Below are positions 1 through 10,975 of a DNA stretch of 64,000 nt, in pieces. A program made the position numbers and the translations under genes. How positions within the stretch are numbered: the stretch's first letter is position 1; every line of letters starts with the position of its first letter. The notes beneath the pieces were generated by a model. The model saw nothing but the letters and a program-made list of their open reading frames with translations. It searched no databases and was not told the origin of the DNA. Origin of the DNA: Trifolium pratense (Eukaryota > Streptophyta > Magnoliopsida > Fabales > Fabaceae); assembly GCF_020283565.1 (NCBI RefSeq), contig NC_060061.1, positions 17,273,362 to 17,337,361 on the forward strand. Reading direction: 5' to 3'.

Positions 1-68
1 TTATAATCCAAAGAGCCATAACTTAAAGAACGAATACCAAGACCCTTTGAACCTCCACCTCCAGACAT
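1..68 (-). CDS. 5' end of an unrecognised gene (N-terminal 22 codons, runs off the left edge)
   Basis: On the minus strand an ATG at 68-66 opens a frame that stays open to the window edge. It begins Met-Ser followed by four glycines and is then rich in Ser, Gly and Leu. The start is the first in-frame ATG; an ATG 7 nt further upstream lies in another frame. Upstream is a leader-like stretch ending at a (GAT)n repeat. I do not recognise the protein and cannot tell whether the exon continues beyond position 1. The Gly-rich start could also be chance, so this is a moderate call. Confidence 0.4.
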   Translation of the reverse strand, partial: MSGGGGSKGLGIRSLSYGSLDY

Positions 69-490
69 TATACATATGATAACTCTCTCATTCCGATCCT
101 CAATTCAATTTCACTATCAGTTCAAACTCAACAATGTATTCGAAAATTGAAGAGAGCATAACCGAATCACAAATCAACTGAAATTTTTTACGGTTATATT
201 AGACTGAAACAGAATTGGAAGATCCTAAATTGGGTGATGAATAGTCTAGGGTTTTCTGGAATCTGAGAATTGGAAGAAATGCTGGGTCTGGGTGGGATCA
301 CAGAAGTGGTTTCGTTTCTTTTTTTGCTACTTATTTTTTCGCTGATCCGGAAGTGGTGATGATGATGATGATGATGATGATGATGTTGGAGAGAGAGGGA
401 AACAAAAAAACATTGAATATTTTATTTTATTTTTGTACGTAATAAATACTAGATTTTTTATCAAAAAATATATTTATAGTATTGTATATT
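69..490. other. Leader/promoter-side flank of the left-edge gene with a (GAT)9 microsatellite
   Basis: No coding sequence is seen here. A GAT trinucleotide run lies at about 358-384 and would be (ATC)n in the presumed 5' leader of the minus-strand gene. From 400 on the sequence is AT-rich spacer. Confidence 0.4.
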
Positions 491-492
491 TA

Positions 493-630
493 CTCCCTTT
501 TTAATTATAAACAAATATTTATTATTTAAATTCATTAAATAACTAATGTATTTGATTTATAATTAAGGTCAAATACATTAGTTATCTAATGAATTTGAAA
601 AGTGAAAATTTACGATAAGATCAGAGGTAG
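493..630. mobile_element. Stowaway-like MITE
   Basis: The element starts CTCCCTTTTTAATTATAA and ends with the imperfect inverse near GATCAGAGGTAG. It is bounded by TA dinucleotides at 491-492 and 631-632, the Tc1/mariner target preference. The interior folds on itself: an arm ending in the AAATACATTAG pattern is present in both orientations around 545-590. It is non-coding, and about 138 bp is normal for Stowaway. Confidence 0.6.
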
Positions 631-632
631 TA

Positions 633-1033
633 TAAAAAAAAATCTTTTAGTATGGAAAAATTATTAGGAGGGAAAAATTAAAACAGAAACTAGGCCTGGT
701 TTTGGACCGAAAATCATCAAATTGGTAAAAACCGCAACTATTTAATTTGGACTTAATTCCGACTTATTACATCTTCGGTTAGTTTCGGGTGTCAAGATGT
801 ACAAGTGACGGGTAGAACGGATTGGTTAATACGGGTTAGATTGAAACTTTGTTTACATCTAAAACTCCATTATCAAAAAGTCCTTATTTTGAAATAGTTC
901 AATATTTTGTATGTAATGCTACAAATGATAGAAGAACTAAATGAAAAAACAAAGAGGGTGAGATGCAGTTACTTTGTTTCAAATCCATAGATATAAAGAC
1001 AATGATATATCAAGTAGAAGAGAAGTAGAAATT
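633..1033. other. AT-rich spacer
   Basis: No gene, RNA or bounded repeat was recognised here. Confidence 0.5.
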
Positions 1034-1038
1034 AAAAA

Positions 1039-1102
<64 letters not shown>
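1034..1102. repeat. Poly-A run followed by a (TA)n microsatellite
   Basis: A run of about 23 A (1034-1056) is followed by about 23 TA dinucleotides. It abuts the next foldback element, whose left end starts four bases later. Confidence 0.9.
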
Positions 1103-1105
<3 letters not shown>

Positions 1106-1108
<3 letters not shown>

Positions 1109-1456
1109 GTTTAATTGCATATTTAGCCTCTTATGTTTATTTTAGGTTTTAATTTCGTCTCTTATATTTAAAAAGTTTCAAGTTGATCTCTTATGTTATT
1201 GATCTCAACATAAGTTGGTCATTTTCGTTGAATTTTGAGTTAATTTTTTCTAACTTTTTTTTAAAATTTTGAGTTAATTTCTTCTAAAACTTTCACATAG
1301 TACTCTTCTAAGTGGTCCACGTATACAAATTCGTTAGACAAGTCGACGATTTAAACAAAAATTTGACGAAAATGTCCAACTTGAAAATTTTTAAACATAA
1401 GGGACCAAATTGAAACCTAAAATAAGTATATGGGGCCAAATATGCAATTAAGCCTA
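1106..1456. mobile_element. MITE with ~70-bp terminal inverted repeats
   Basis: The left end reads TAGGTTTAATTGCATATTTA. The right end is its near-exact reverse complement (TAGGCTTAATTGCATATTTG on the other strand). Homology between the arms runs about 70 bp with scattered mismatches. The target-site duplication is obscured by the flanking AT-rich sequence, so the superfamily is not assigned. It is non-coding. Confidence 0.65.
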
Positions 1457-2046
1457 AAATATATATTCGAATATCTTTTACATTTCATTCATTAGCGTAT
1501 TATGAGCTTGTAAAATATAACATTTCTTTCATATATCAAATATGATTAAAAACACTTTCTCAAAAAAAAAAAAAAAGATTAAAAACAAGAAAGCAAAGAG
1601 TATATGGAGAGATGGAGAGAAGGAAAAAAAATTAATTTGCATCTTAATGGTTATTCGGTCGGTTTTAATTATGAAGAGATGAAATTTTAGAGACTCGCAC
1701 GCAATTGTTCATGCCCAATTAAAAATGGATGGTATGTTTTATATTTTCATTGAAGAATATTTTTAGGGCACTTAGTAGCATAACATAAATGATCAATAAT
1801 TATGTGAAAATTCACATCATAGATGAAATATTGTAAGTGTACGACAATTAAAGACTATAAAGTTAAGTAACATCATGACAACAAGCATTTAGTGAGTATA
1901 AAAGGCACGATAAAAAAAGTGAAATTCAATTAGTACATCTTTTGCTCTATTTATCTTCTTTCTGAAATCACTAATCATCCAAAAATTTCACCACTCAAAT
2001 ATCTTCTTCTTCTTCTTCTAAATCTCTAATCTGTAATTCATAAATC
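1457..2046. other. AT-rich spacer with a TATA-like site
   Basis: No coding sequence is seen. TATAAAAG at 1897-1904 lies about 140 nt before the small plus-strand frame at 2047 and is the only promoter-like element noted. Confidence 0.35.
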
Positions 2047-2163
2047 ATGGAGGATATTGAAATGCCAACTTTTTTCCAACCTACAATTAAGAAGGGTCCA
2101 AATAGACAAAGAAACAAAGAAGAAAGTATGGAAATTAATACTCGATCTTTGACTATATTTTGA
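2047..2163 (+). CDS. Possible small ORF (38 aa), unrecognised
   Basis: ATG at 2047 opens 38 codons ending in TGA. The peptide begins MEDIEMPTFFQPTIKKG and is rich in charged residues. A good TATA motif (1897-1904) and a pyrimidine-rich leader with CTT repeats precede it. No family is recognised. It could be a first exon, a gene fragment or chance; the TATA and leader context is the only reason to list it. Confidence 0.2.
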   Translation: MEDIEMPTFFQPTIKKGPNRQRNKEESMEINTRSLTIF

Positions 2164-3633
2164 AGAGATCTTATTATAATGAGTGGACAAGCACTAACCG
2201 TGGTAGGAAGGTGCATTAAAGTAGAGGGTGTACAAAGTGAGAGAGAAACACAATCATAGATCTTTATGAAGATTTACGAAATAGAGATTAAAAAATTAAG
2301 GGAAAAAGAAATTTGAGCAAAAAGCACCAAATTTAAGAACTTGTTGATGTGGTGATGGCTAAAACGATTTCTTAGTAATGTCTTAGCAAAAGAAATCGAA
2401 GGCTGCTCATTAACAATTATTTATCTTTCTTGAAAATATTCTAGATTAACCAAAATATTGACTCACATATTTGTTTGTGAGATACTACTCACTCTTCCTT
2501 CCCAAGACCCACCCATTAAAACTTTCGGAGATATATTTCGAGGATGTGTTTGAAGTGGTTGTGCTCATTCACCATGCATACATATAAGGAACTCGTTATC
2601 TATGGATTTGGATCATCTCATCTCATGTTCTTTCTCTCATGCTTCCATTCAACATCAATCTTAACCATTTATTTTTTCTCTTTTCTAAATTATTATTTTC
2701 CCCATTTTTATGAATCATCACCCTTAAATGAGGAAAAGAAGAGAGGACAGCATAAAAAAAACATGAAAGGATCTAAATCTATTATTTATGTATGATTGGT
2801 GATTTTTCTTCTCCTAATTAATTTTTTTTATACACATAAAAGTAAAAATCAATGATAGAGCCCATAATCATTTGCTTAAAAAGTACAAATTTCTAAATTG
2901 TTTGTTGGTCTTTTATCTAATTATTGCAAGTAATGTATTTTTTTTTAAATAATCTAAATAGAAACTTAAAAGTGAATACGTGGAGTGTCCAAAATTTAAA
3001 ATTCAACTGCTGCATATAGGGTCCGTTTGTTGTCGCGGATGGCTGGAAATCAATTAACCGGAGGCGTGTAATCACTGAACTAAGGAATTATCCGCAAGAT
3101 ATTGCGCAACTCCCCCAGAATACAACCGGTTCTTCTCGGTGATAAACATACCGAGGCTATCAAGACACGAGAATATCAACAAGGTAGGTAACTCAGGCAT
3201 TACAAAGAAAAATGGAAAAACTAAACAAAACTCAATTGCATCTTATGATACTTGGATACACCTTCTCATATAATATCTATATCAAAACCGTTACTTAATA
3301 GTAATCATTATGATTTTACACAACAAAACTTTTTGTCTAAAACAAAACCGTAGTCCCTATTTATTAGCAATTAACTAAAGGTGTATCTCAAATAAATAGT
3401 AAAATTGATTTGGAGTTAATATATGAAAGGAAAACGTGAGAGAAATAATAGGAACAACTGGGTATCCTATGTATAGACTAATTCAAAGTTTTTTCATTTA
3501 GATAAATAAGACTAAATGAATATAACCACAAATAAAATAATTTCCTGATAAAATATATTTCTACTTTTCTCATTTAAAAATTATTAGACACAATATAATA
3601 TAAACTTTTGAAATATACCCAAAATTTCCAACA
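2164..3633. other. AT-rich spacer, no gene seen
   Basis: Only short uncorroborated open frames occur. A less AT-rich patch at about 3020-3200 resembles neither a gene nor a repeat end that I can name. Confidence 0.5.
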
Positions 3634-4303
3634 CGTTTGGCCCGACTTTTTTTTACATTTTAAGCTACTTTAAGATTAAGATAATATATAAGAACTTTTA
3701 AGTTAAAGTTAAAGTTGTTTGGCAATTTTATATTTTTTTTCTAACTTGATTATAGTTATGTTTAAATAATTTGCTATCTTTTTTAATAATGTTTGTTAAA
3801 TTTTTTTATTGAAAACATTGATCATGGAAAAAAATAAAATAAATGAATGAAATATTTTATACAGAATCTTTTATAAAAGATGACTAATTTTGAGAATTTA
3901 TTTTTAATAAATTTATAAGAGTATTTATAAGAGAAATCAATAGTAATATATAAATTATAAAATTATAATTATTATCTAGTAAAATGTTTTACCACTACTC
4001 TTAGTATGATTTTAATATTATATTATCGTGTTCTATATTTTAATTATAATTACCTAAAAGAAAACAAAATTAATTATGATAATTAATAGTATGTTAGAAT
4101 AGCATTGTACAAAAATAATTACAATAGCACTAGACAAGTATATTTTAATTTAGTCGTAACTAAAAAAAATCTTTGGTCTAGTCTTCCTTGCAAAAAAAAT
4201 GAGTGTACTTTAATTTTAATTCATAAAAAGTGAAAAGAGCACAGTGTTTCTTTACTTCAAATTTCAAAAGATATAAAGATAGCGTTTTGTCAAAAAAAAA
4301 AAA

Positions 4304-4349
<46 letters not shown>

Positions 4350-4532
4350 ATAGCGTGCCTTATGTAAAAATATTAAAAAAATTGTTAAATGTGTTGCTGT
4401 CGGGTTTCGAAAGCAGTACCAGGAAAAAATCAAGCGTATAAATCACTACAAAGTAGAGCTTCTATAAATTTTGTGTTTGGCTAAACTTCTCCTTAAATAA
4501 AAAAATAAGTTATAAAAAAGTCAGGCCAAACG
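3634..4532. mobile_element. Foldback/MITE-like element with CGTTTGGCC termini
   Basis: The left end is CGTTTGGCCCGACTTTTTT. The reverse complement of the right end is CGTTTGGCCTGACTTTTTT, with one mismatch in the first 19 bases. The 899-bp interior is AT-rich, non-coding and contains a TA microsatellite. No target-site duplication could be fixed, so the class is uncertain. Confidence 0.45.
4307..4346. repeat. (TA)n microsatellite with flanking direct repeats
   Basis: The TA tract is preceded by an A run. A 15-bp word, ATATAAAGATAGCGT, occurs on both sides (about 4271-4285 and 4343-4357), suggesting slippage or a small insertion. Confidence 0.8.
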
Positions 4533-4657
4533 ATACTATATAATACGATATATTTACCAATTAAACTAAACTCATATGAATATGCAAACATTGTCATTAA
4601 TTAAATTACTGAATTAATTAAAACCGAAAAGTATATGAAACCAATTAAATTCTTTTA

Positions 4658-5546
4658 GGGTCCGTTTGGTTCGGGAGTTTTGGAGAGGAGGGGAGATGAA
4701 GTGATATTTTAAATTTTTGTGTTTGGTTCAATTTTTTATGAGAGAGGGGAGGGAATATAGAGCAATTTTTTATTCTCTCAAATTGAGGGGATTTGGAGGA
4801 GAGGGGAGGGGAACTAAAATATAATTTATTATATGGACAGAATTATCCTTAATTATTTTGTGAAAATCCTAAATTATCCTTAATTATCATGTTGGTTTAC
4901 TCTCTGGAGAGCAACCCGAGACAACTCACTCTGCAATCATGTTATTTTGATAATGGTGTTATGGTTTGCACTTATTTATCATTTCCATTTAATTTAATCA
5001 GATTGGTTAGAACTAAAAAAAAAATTATAATCTTCATGCGTGTGTGTACGTATATAAATATATGTGTTGTTGTGTGCCACTTTTTTTCAATATATGTTGT
5101 TGTTCATCCCTTGTTTATCCTTATATATGTTGCTAGCTTGTCGGTTTGTGTGAATATATGATATAGGAGGGCAGACAGTGCTTATGGAAGAAGTTGCGCA
5201 TCGTCACAAGAAGATGAACTCGAATCTCGATTAGTTGTTATTATCTTTTTAAGTTTGTTTTATTTTCAGTATTATAATTGTTATTATCCTTTTCTAAAGT
5301 TTGTTATTATTAAGATAAATATATCTTTAAAATTTAAAAGATAATGAATTTAGAATAAGTTACACATGAATTAACTAGTTGCTAACTCTCTCAGTTTTAG
5401 TTGAGATTATAATTAGTCGAGCAATGAAATTGAGATTATAGTAATTTATTAGTTGAAAAATAAAAAAGTTGAACAGCAACTCTATTAAAATTTCTCCCCT
5501 CTTCTTCCCTCCTCTCCCATCCATCTACCTTGAACTAAACGGACCT
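4658..5546. mobile_element. PIF/Harbinger-like MITE
   Basis: The left terminus is GGGTCCGTTTGGTTC. The right terminus, reverse complemented, is AGGTCCGTTTAGTTC. TTA occurs at 4655-4657 and again at 5547-5549, fitting a 3-bp TTA duplication. Just inside both ends are purine-rich GGAGAGGAGGGGAG-type tracts in inverse orientation. The open frames inside (near 4889 and 5469) have no recognisable protein. The class assignment rests on the TTA and terminus style. Confidence 0.5.
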
Positions 5547-5934
5547 TTAAATTTGTGCATGGTTTGTTTTTTGTTTTTTTTTTATCAAAGTGCATGGTTT
5601 GTTTTAAATTACCTTGCCTTTAATCCATTCATGCGGTTAATGAATAATGATCCTCTCTATTTCTCATAGAGAGATATTAGACACGAATAAATTTGAATTA
5701 TTTTTGAATTATTTAATAATAATAAGTTACCTATTTTTTGTGTTCATTTCTTCAAATTAAACTCCCCATCTTTTAAAAAAAATGAAAATGATCATAACTC
5801 GTTAATGACCAGTATTTTTTTTTCTTTCGATTTCTTTTTTTTGTCTTTTTATCAACAAAATTAATGCATGAATGGATCCATGGTTCTATAAAGCACTATG
5901 GGATGTAAAGTCTGATTAATTTGATACCCATAAA

Positions 5935-6187
5935 TAGAGCTGTAAAAAGGGCCTTAAGGGGCCGGCCCTTTAAGGGGCGGACCCACTTATTCCTGATTAT
6001 TAATTTTATTTAAATTTTAAACAATTTTTCTAGTGTCGTGAACTTATTCTCGTTTTCTTCATTCAGCACTGTCCACGATCGGCACCCTAAAAAAACTGTG
6101 TTTAAAATTTAAATAAAATTAATAATCAGGAATAAGTGGGTCCGTCCCTTAAAGGGCCGGCCCCTTAAGGCCCTTTTTACAGCTCTA
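5935..6187. mobile_element. hAT-type MITE with 89-bp inverted repeats and 8-bp TSD
   Basis: Arms 5935-6023 and 6099-6187 are reverse complements with about one mismatch. They start TAGAGCTGTAAAAAGGGCC. The 8-bp duplication CCCATAAA lies immediately outside at 5927-5934 and 6188-6195, the hallmark length for hAT elements. The 75-bp loop is non-coding. A transcript would form a long hairpin. Confidence 0.85.
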
Positions 6188-6370
6188 CCCATAAATGAAA
6201 AGTTAATATTCTTTTTTTGTTTTATTTTCCTATGTATTCCAAAAATAAATAGTAATTTCTTCTTTAATTAAGTGTAAATTTAAAATTGGTTCTTAAATGT
6301 AAAAACATAAAACTAATATTAAGCCAGACAACTATTTAATAAACATAAAGTGCAAAATGTTACACAACAA

Positions 6371-6441
6371 GCACCAGTGGTCTAGTGGTAGAATAGTACC
6401 CTGCCACGGTACAGACCCGGGTTCGATTCCCGGCTGGTGCA
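6371..6441 (+). tRNA. tRNA-Gly (anticodon GCC)
   Basis: This is a 71-nt cloverleaf. The 7-bp acceptor stem pairs GCACCAG with CTGGTGC. The A-box region is TGGTCTAGTGG, the anticodon stem-loop is GTACC-CTGCCAC-GGTAC with anticodon GCC, and the T-arm/B-box is GGTTCGATTCC. The discriminator is A. CAA-type sequence sits just upstream, as is common for plant tRNA genes, and a T run follows. There is no intron and no mismatch in the stems I checked, so it looks functional and delivers glycine for GGC/GGU codons. Confidence 0.97.
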
Positions 6442-6445
6442 TCTG

Positions 6446-6450
6446 TTTTT
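6446..6450 (+). terminator. RNA polymerase III T-run terminator of tRNA-Gly
   Basis: Five T lie 5 nt after the tRNA 3' end, with a second T6 run shortly after. Confidence 0.75.
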
Positions 6451-6812
6451 ATTTTTTCATTCAAAATTTCCTATACACCTTTTTGCTATTCTTCACCCCC
6501 TTAATTTCATTTAAACTTTTAATTGGGCCTCCGGTCCAAATTTATAGATTTTGCTTGTATAGTTTAGGCCTGGCCCAGTGGCATGGCATTATTCAGCTGA
6601 CAAGATAAAAATACCTAAAATCTAGCATGGTTTTTTCTTCTTGTATTTTTTTAAAAAAAAAAATTTATTAATCTTTTTTTAAAAAAATTCTGCTAACTTT
6701 TGATTTTATTAATCTTTGTAAAAAAAAACACTAAAACCTAATTTGTTTTCATTACTATGGAAAATAGATCCACATAATCCAAATTAATATTTAACAGTAG
6801 ATTCCAAATTAT

Positions 6813-7772
6813 TATGTACAATGGTTTCAACACCAAAATACATTCAACATCCACTTTTTCACTCCACATCATTTTCTCTTTCTTCCACCTAATCATTCAA
6901 CACACATTCAACTTTTACCCTCTCCAATGGTTTTTCTATTCAACACCCTACCCCACCACTTTCTCTACCCCACCACTTTCTATTTCATATTCATATTTAA
7001 ATTTAAATTTTTGTTTTTATGATTAAATAAAATTATAATTATCGATTAAAATTAAATTAAAATAATTAACACTTAACGATTTATTTTTTAGTTTTTTGTA
7101 ATAAAAACAAAATTTATTTAATGAAATTATACGATACAAATCATCTTAACTTAATCTAAAATACAACACACAAGTAACGTAATTAGTACGATACAAATAT
7201 TTTGAAATGCAATACAACACAACACACAAACAACATAATTAATGCGATACAAATAATGTTGGGATCCATTTCACTAAAAAAAGATTAAAACTTCAAAAGA
7301 AAGACTAATTAGAAAGATAATAATAGATTAAGAGAGTGAAAAACTTGGTTTTTTTTTCTGTGTCGAAATGAAATGAACCAAGTCTCTATTTGTAGAGAAA
7401 AAAAATCACGAATTTTGGTAAAAAAATAAAAAAATAAAAAATTAATTTGCAATGAGATAATTGAGTTCAAAGAATAAAAATCAAAAAAATCGTCCGCCTC
7501 AATCAGAAGCAGCCACGTGGCCTGCTTTATCCAAACAATCTTCTCTCTCCGTGTTGAACAAGCACTCACGCGTGCTGTCTGCGCTTGTTCCCCACGCGCC
7601 TGTCTAGGCCAATTTCTGCGTGACAGCTGTCCCCCGTGGCAGTGTTCAACACAGTTGAATATATTCATCTCCTCTTTCATCCACATCAGTTTCAACACAA
7701 TAGATGCAATGGTTTCAACTGCAAAATTAGTGTTGAAATGAGATTCAACATGTCCATTGCACTTGGTCTAAG
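6813..7772. other. Possible MITE-like element with a GC-richer interior
   Basis: The ends weakly resemble inverted repeats: TACAATGG-TTTCAACA at the left, and TGCAATGGACATGTTGAA on the other strand at the right. The patch 7490-7650 is unusually GC-rich for the region and contains CACGTGG. Open frames here occur on both strands and look like chance. Confidence 0.25.
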
Positions 7773-9180
7773 TCTCATTACATATTTATTAATTTATTTT
7801 GCTAAATATTTATTAATGTTGTGTTTGAGAGTTATGAGATGAATCGGCGAGATTTTGGAGATGATGGGAGGAAGAGAAATAAAAAGAAGACAATCATTTA
7901 AAAGAGTATTTTTAAAACAGGTGAGGAGGATTTAATATTTCATTCAAATCTCTCTAAATCCTCCAGATGAGGTATATAGATGGAAGAAGAGAAAAAAAAT
8001 AAAAAATTATGTGTTTATATATTAGTTCAATTTTTAAGAAAAACAAAGAACAAAATCCCTCATAAAAGCAATTTTGTAATCTTATCTTAAATAACTTGAG
8101 GGTTAACATATCTCTAATCTAAATACTCTGTCCATTTTTCAGCCTCTAAAACAGTGGTCCTTGATACTTTGAATAAGAGACACATGTCAATGGAAATCAA
8201 TGACACTGAAAAGAACTAGGTTCAAAATAGTTAAACAATTTGAAAGCAAAAAATGACTTAAAAAATTAATAGGGATATTCAACATTAATGAAAGCTGGTA
8301 ATTGTTTGCACAATTTAAATATGAAATGAAATATGGACACACCATGGATTTGGTATGATGTAAGAATTAGGAATAGGGCAATTTAATTCAATTTTGGTAT
8401 ACAAATTATCTTAACTAAAGAAAATGATTTTGATTTATTTAGTTCAATTATGTGGTGGATGCTTTGACGACATTATTATTTTTGCAAAACTTGTGGTTTT
8501 TATTATCAAATAGTTTAATTACTAAAAAATTTATCCTTAAAATAAAATAAATAAGTAGGTGTTTGAGATTCGAATACCAATTCTCTACATATAATGCAAG
8601 ATCTGTGATTTTTTTTTTTTTGCTTTCACCACCAGTTTAATCTGATTTGGGGGTCAGTTATGGCATCATGTGATTTCAACCCCATTCCAATCATAGTTGC
8701 GCCAATCACCACTAAACCAACTAACGATTGGTAAAACATGCGATTTTATGTAGAAAATATATTTGAAAATCCACTGAAGTTTTTTTTTTTTTACTTTCTT
8801 ATTAATCCCTCTAGATCAGAAAGAAAAGGGGGTCCTCCCCATACACCCCATAATAATTCTTAGCTTCCTAGTGTCTTATTGTTAGTAGAAGAAGAAAAAA
8901 AAAAGGGGGGGGGGGTGCATGCATGCAAACAATTGGTCATATTTTTAGTTCATAAATTTATATTTTAGTAAATAATATTTTCATTCTTATAAACTAATTA
9001 ACACTAGATTTGATCCAGTAATAAAATATTTGAATAGTATACTAGAAGTCATGACAAACGATAGAAAGTTCAGAACCGATGTGGTGAAAAATATACGGGA
9101 AATGCTATTATATGTATTTTAGAGTTCTTTTAGTGTTATATATATATATATATATATATATAGTTCTTTTAGTGTGTTAT
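7773..9180. other. AT-rich spacer, no gene seen
   Basis: It contains a poly-G run near 8903 and a TA microsatellite at about 9137-9161. The latter is flanked by two copies of a TTCTTTTAGTGT-type word. Confidence 0.5.
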
Positions 9181-9182
9181 AT

Positions 9183-9294
9183 ATACAATATAAACTTTCA
9201 ATCCAACGGTAGATTTTGTAAAATTTGTATTTGTTAAAGCGTTATTGAGAGGTGTAATATTACTAAAATGTTACACCGGTCTAATTTGATCTCT

Positions 9295-9391
<97 letters not shown>

Positions 9392-9500
9392 GATCAAATG
9401 ACACCAACTAGTTTGACACCAAATATTACACCTCTCAATAACGTTTTAACCGATATAAATTTTATAAAATTCACCGTTAAATTGAAAGTTTATATCATAT
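9183..9500. mobile_element. Foldback element with a ~90-bp (TA)n core
   Basis: The left arm (about 9183-9296) and right arm (about 9388-9500) are imperfect reverse complements. Shared words include TATAAACTTTCAAT and CGTTATTGAGAGGTGTAATATT-like sequence. The loop is an almost pure TA tract (9297-9387). The element is non-coding. The boundaries are approximate because the outer flanks are also AT-rich. Confidence 0.65.
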
Positions 9501-10229
9501 AAATCATTTATGTAAAATTTCAGACAAATGCAAAATCATTTAATTTTTAAAAAGTTATCAAATCCAAAATACATATACTTCACTATAGATTGGTCCTATA
9601 ACAAAAAACTACGAGGAGTGTTATATAAACACAAAAAAGTTGACAAAAATACAATATTATTTTTTCTCCACTTACAGCACGTATATTGAGATGTATAAAA
9701 AATATTAAAAAAATAAAAAGTATAATTTTGTTAAAAAAATGTGTTTTGAATAACATTTTTCAAAAACTATGTAGCTACTTGATGATTCTTGAGAGTACTA
9801 CTCTACTCTACCACGATACAACCTTCAATTAACACGACTAAAGGATTAAGAATAAGACTAAAAATATTGAATTTGACAACCATCACTGAATTATTAGGAA
9901 TATATTAATAGCCACATGGGTGGGGAAGAAATTAAAAATGAATGAATAATTAAAATGAAACATGAGTAAAACAATGCTAATATATCCATCCAATTATTGC
10001 ATACTACTCACTCCAAAGTTTATTTACAATTAGAGTCTAGTCTACGACTACAACTCTACCTACCATCAGAAAACATAAAAAAATAGTACTAGTGCTTAAT
10101 ACATGCTTATTTTTATACTCCTAAATGGATATATGAATTTTATTTAACAGATTTTTTTTTAAAAGCCAATAAAATAATATTGAAAAGCTTTTTAAGCACA
10201 AAGAATATCTAAAAGAGATCATTACAACG
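9501..10229. other. AT-rich spacer, no gene seen
   Basis: No coding or bounded repeat was recognised. Confidence 0.5.
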
Positions 10230-10620
10230 ATGTTCGTTAAGATTTTGAGCAGCAGACGGCATGATCACAAGTATTATCTAGAAAAACACAAGTAACACAA
10301 GCCATTTGATTATAGCTTTTCACACATAAAAAAACCACACTCAAAAAATAAATGATTGTCAATTTCTTCCTTTTCACAACCAAACCGAACACAATAATTA
10401 AACACAATAATTAAGGAGTTTGAATTCAAAACACCATATAGAAATAACTTAGTACTTTAAATGATTGTCTTAAGCATTTCCTAAAGCTCAATAACCGAAG
10501 AAATCCTCCTTTTGAACTATCGAACAAGGTCAAACTATGGAGCAACCCAGCAACACATGTCCAGGTCAACGAATAACCTAACCAGACGATCGTAATGTCC
10601 GACATCAAAATGACAAGCAT
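10230..10620 (-). pseudogene. Possible LINE zinc-binding/RNase H-linker remnant
   Basis: On the minus strand short pieces resemble the zinc-binding segment after plant LINE reverse transcriptases, including a C-E-K-E-E...H-L-F-F-E-C pattern near 10330-10390. A W-L-G-Y segment lies near 10570. The order of the pieces is not the usual one and stops intervene. The assignment is weak; chance similarity is possible. Confidence 0.25.
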
Positions 10621-10816
10621 TTACTTCTCACCATGGTTCCTTGTCCAAATTCCGACAATCGTTGATGGCACTAATGTGGTCATCAATGACTTTGGCCCAA
10701 CATCGATCGGATGCTATATATATTCCTCTGATGCAGAGGAGTCAGATACATTATCCTTATACTCACTTAAAATTTTTGCTCCACACTTACTAACTTGAGC
10801 GTTGGAACACCTGCAG

Positions 10817-10975
10817 GCAAGGTTGTCAAAACCGGACTGACCGGTCGAACCAGACCTAAATCCGGTCCGATTAACACTTAAAACCGCTGAGCAAACAAAC
10901 TGAAAAAAAAAACGTATGAACCGGTGCCGAACCGGAAAAAACCAGTGAACCAGTGAACCAGTAAAAAAAAAAATT
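10817..10975. mobile_element. Possible single transposon terminus (CAAGGTTGTCAAAACCGG type)
   Basis: The segment starts GCAAGGTTGTCAAAACCGG and contains many ACCGG/GAACCGG words. This style is common at ends of plant hAT-like or other DNA elements. No partner terminus was found, so it may be a relic. Confidence 0.3.

Noticed and set aside
6357..6608. 83-aa plus-strand frame
   Set aside because: It runs through the tRNA-Gly gene and has no protein similarity.
7309..7842. Overlapping plus and minus frames in the GC-richer patch
   Set aside because: They overlap each other on opposite strands, show no family motif, and lie in a likely transposon interior.
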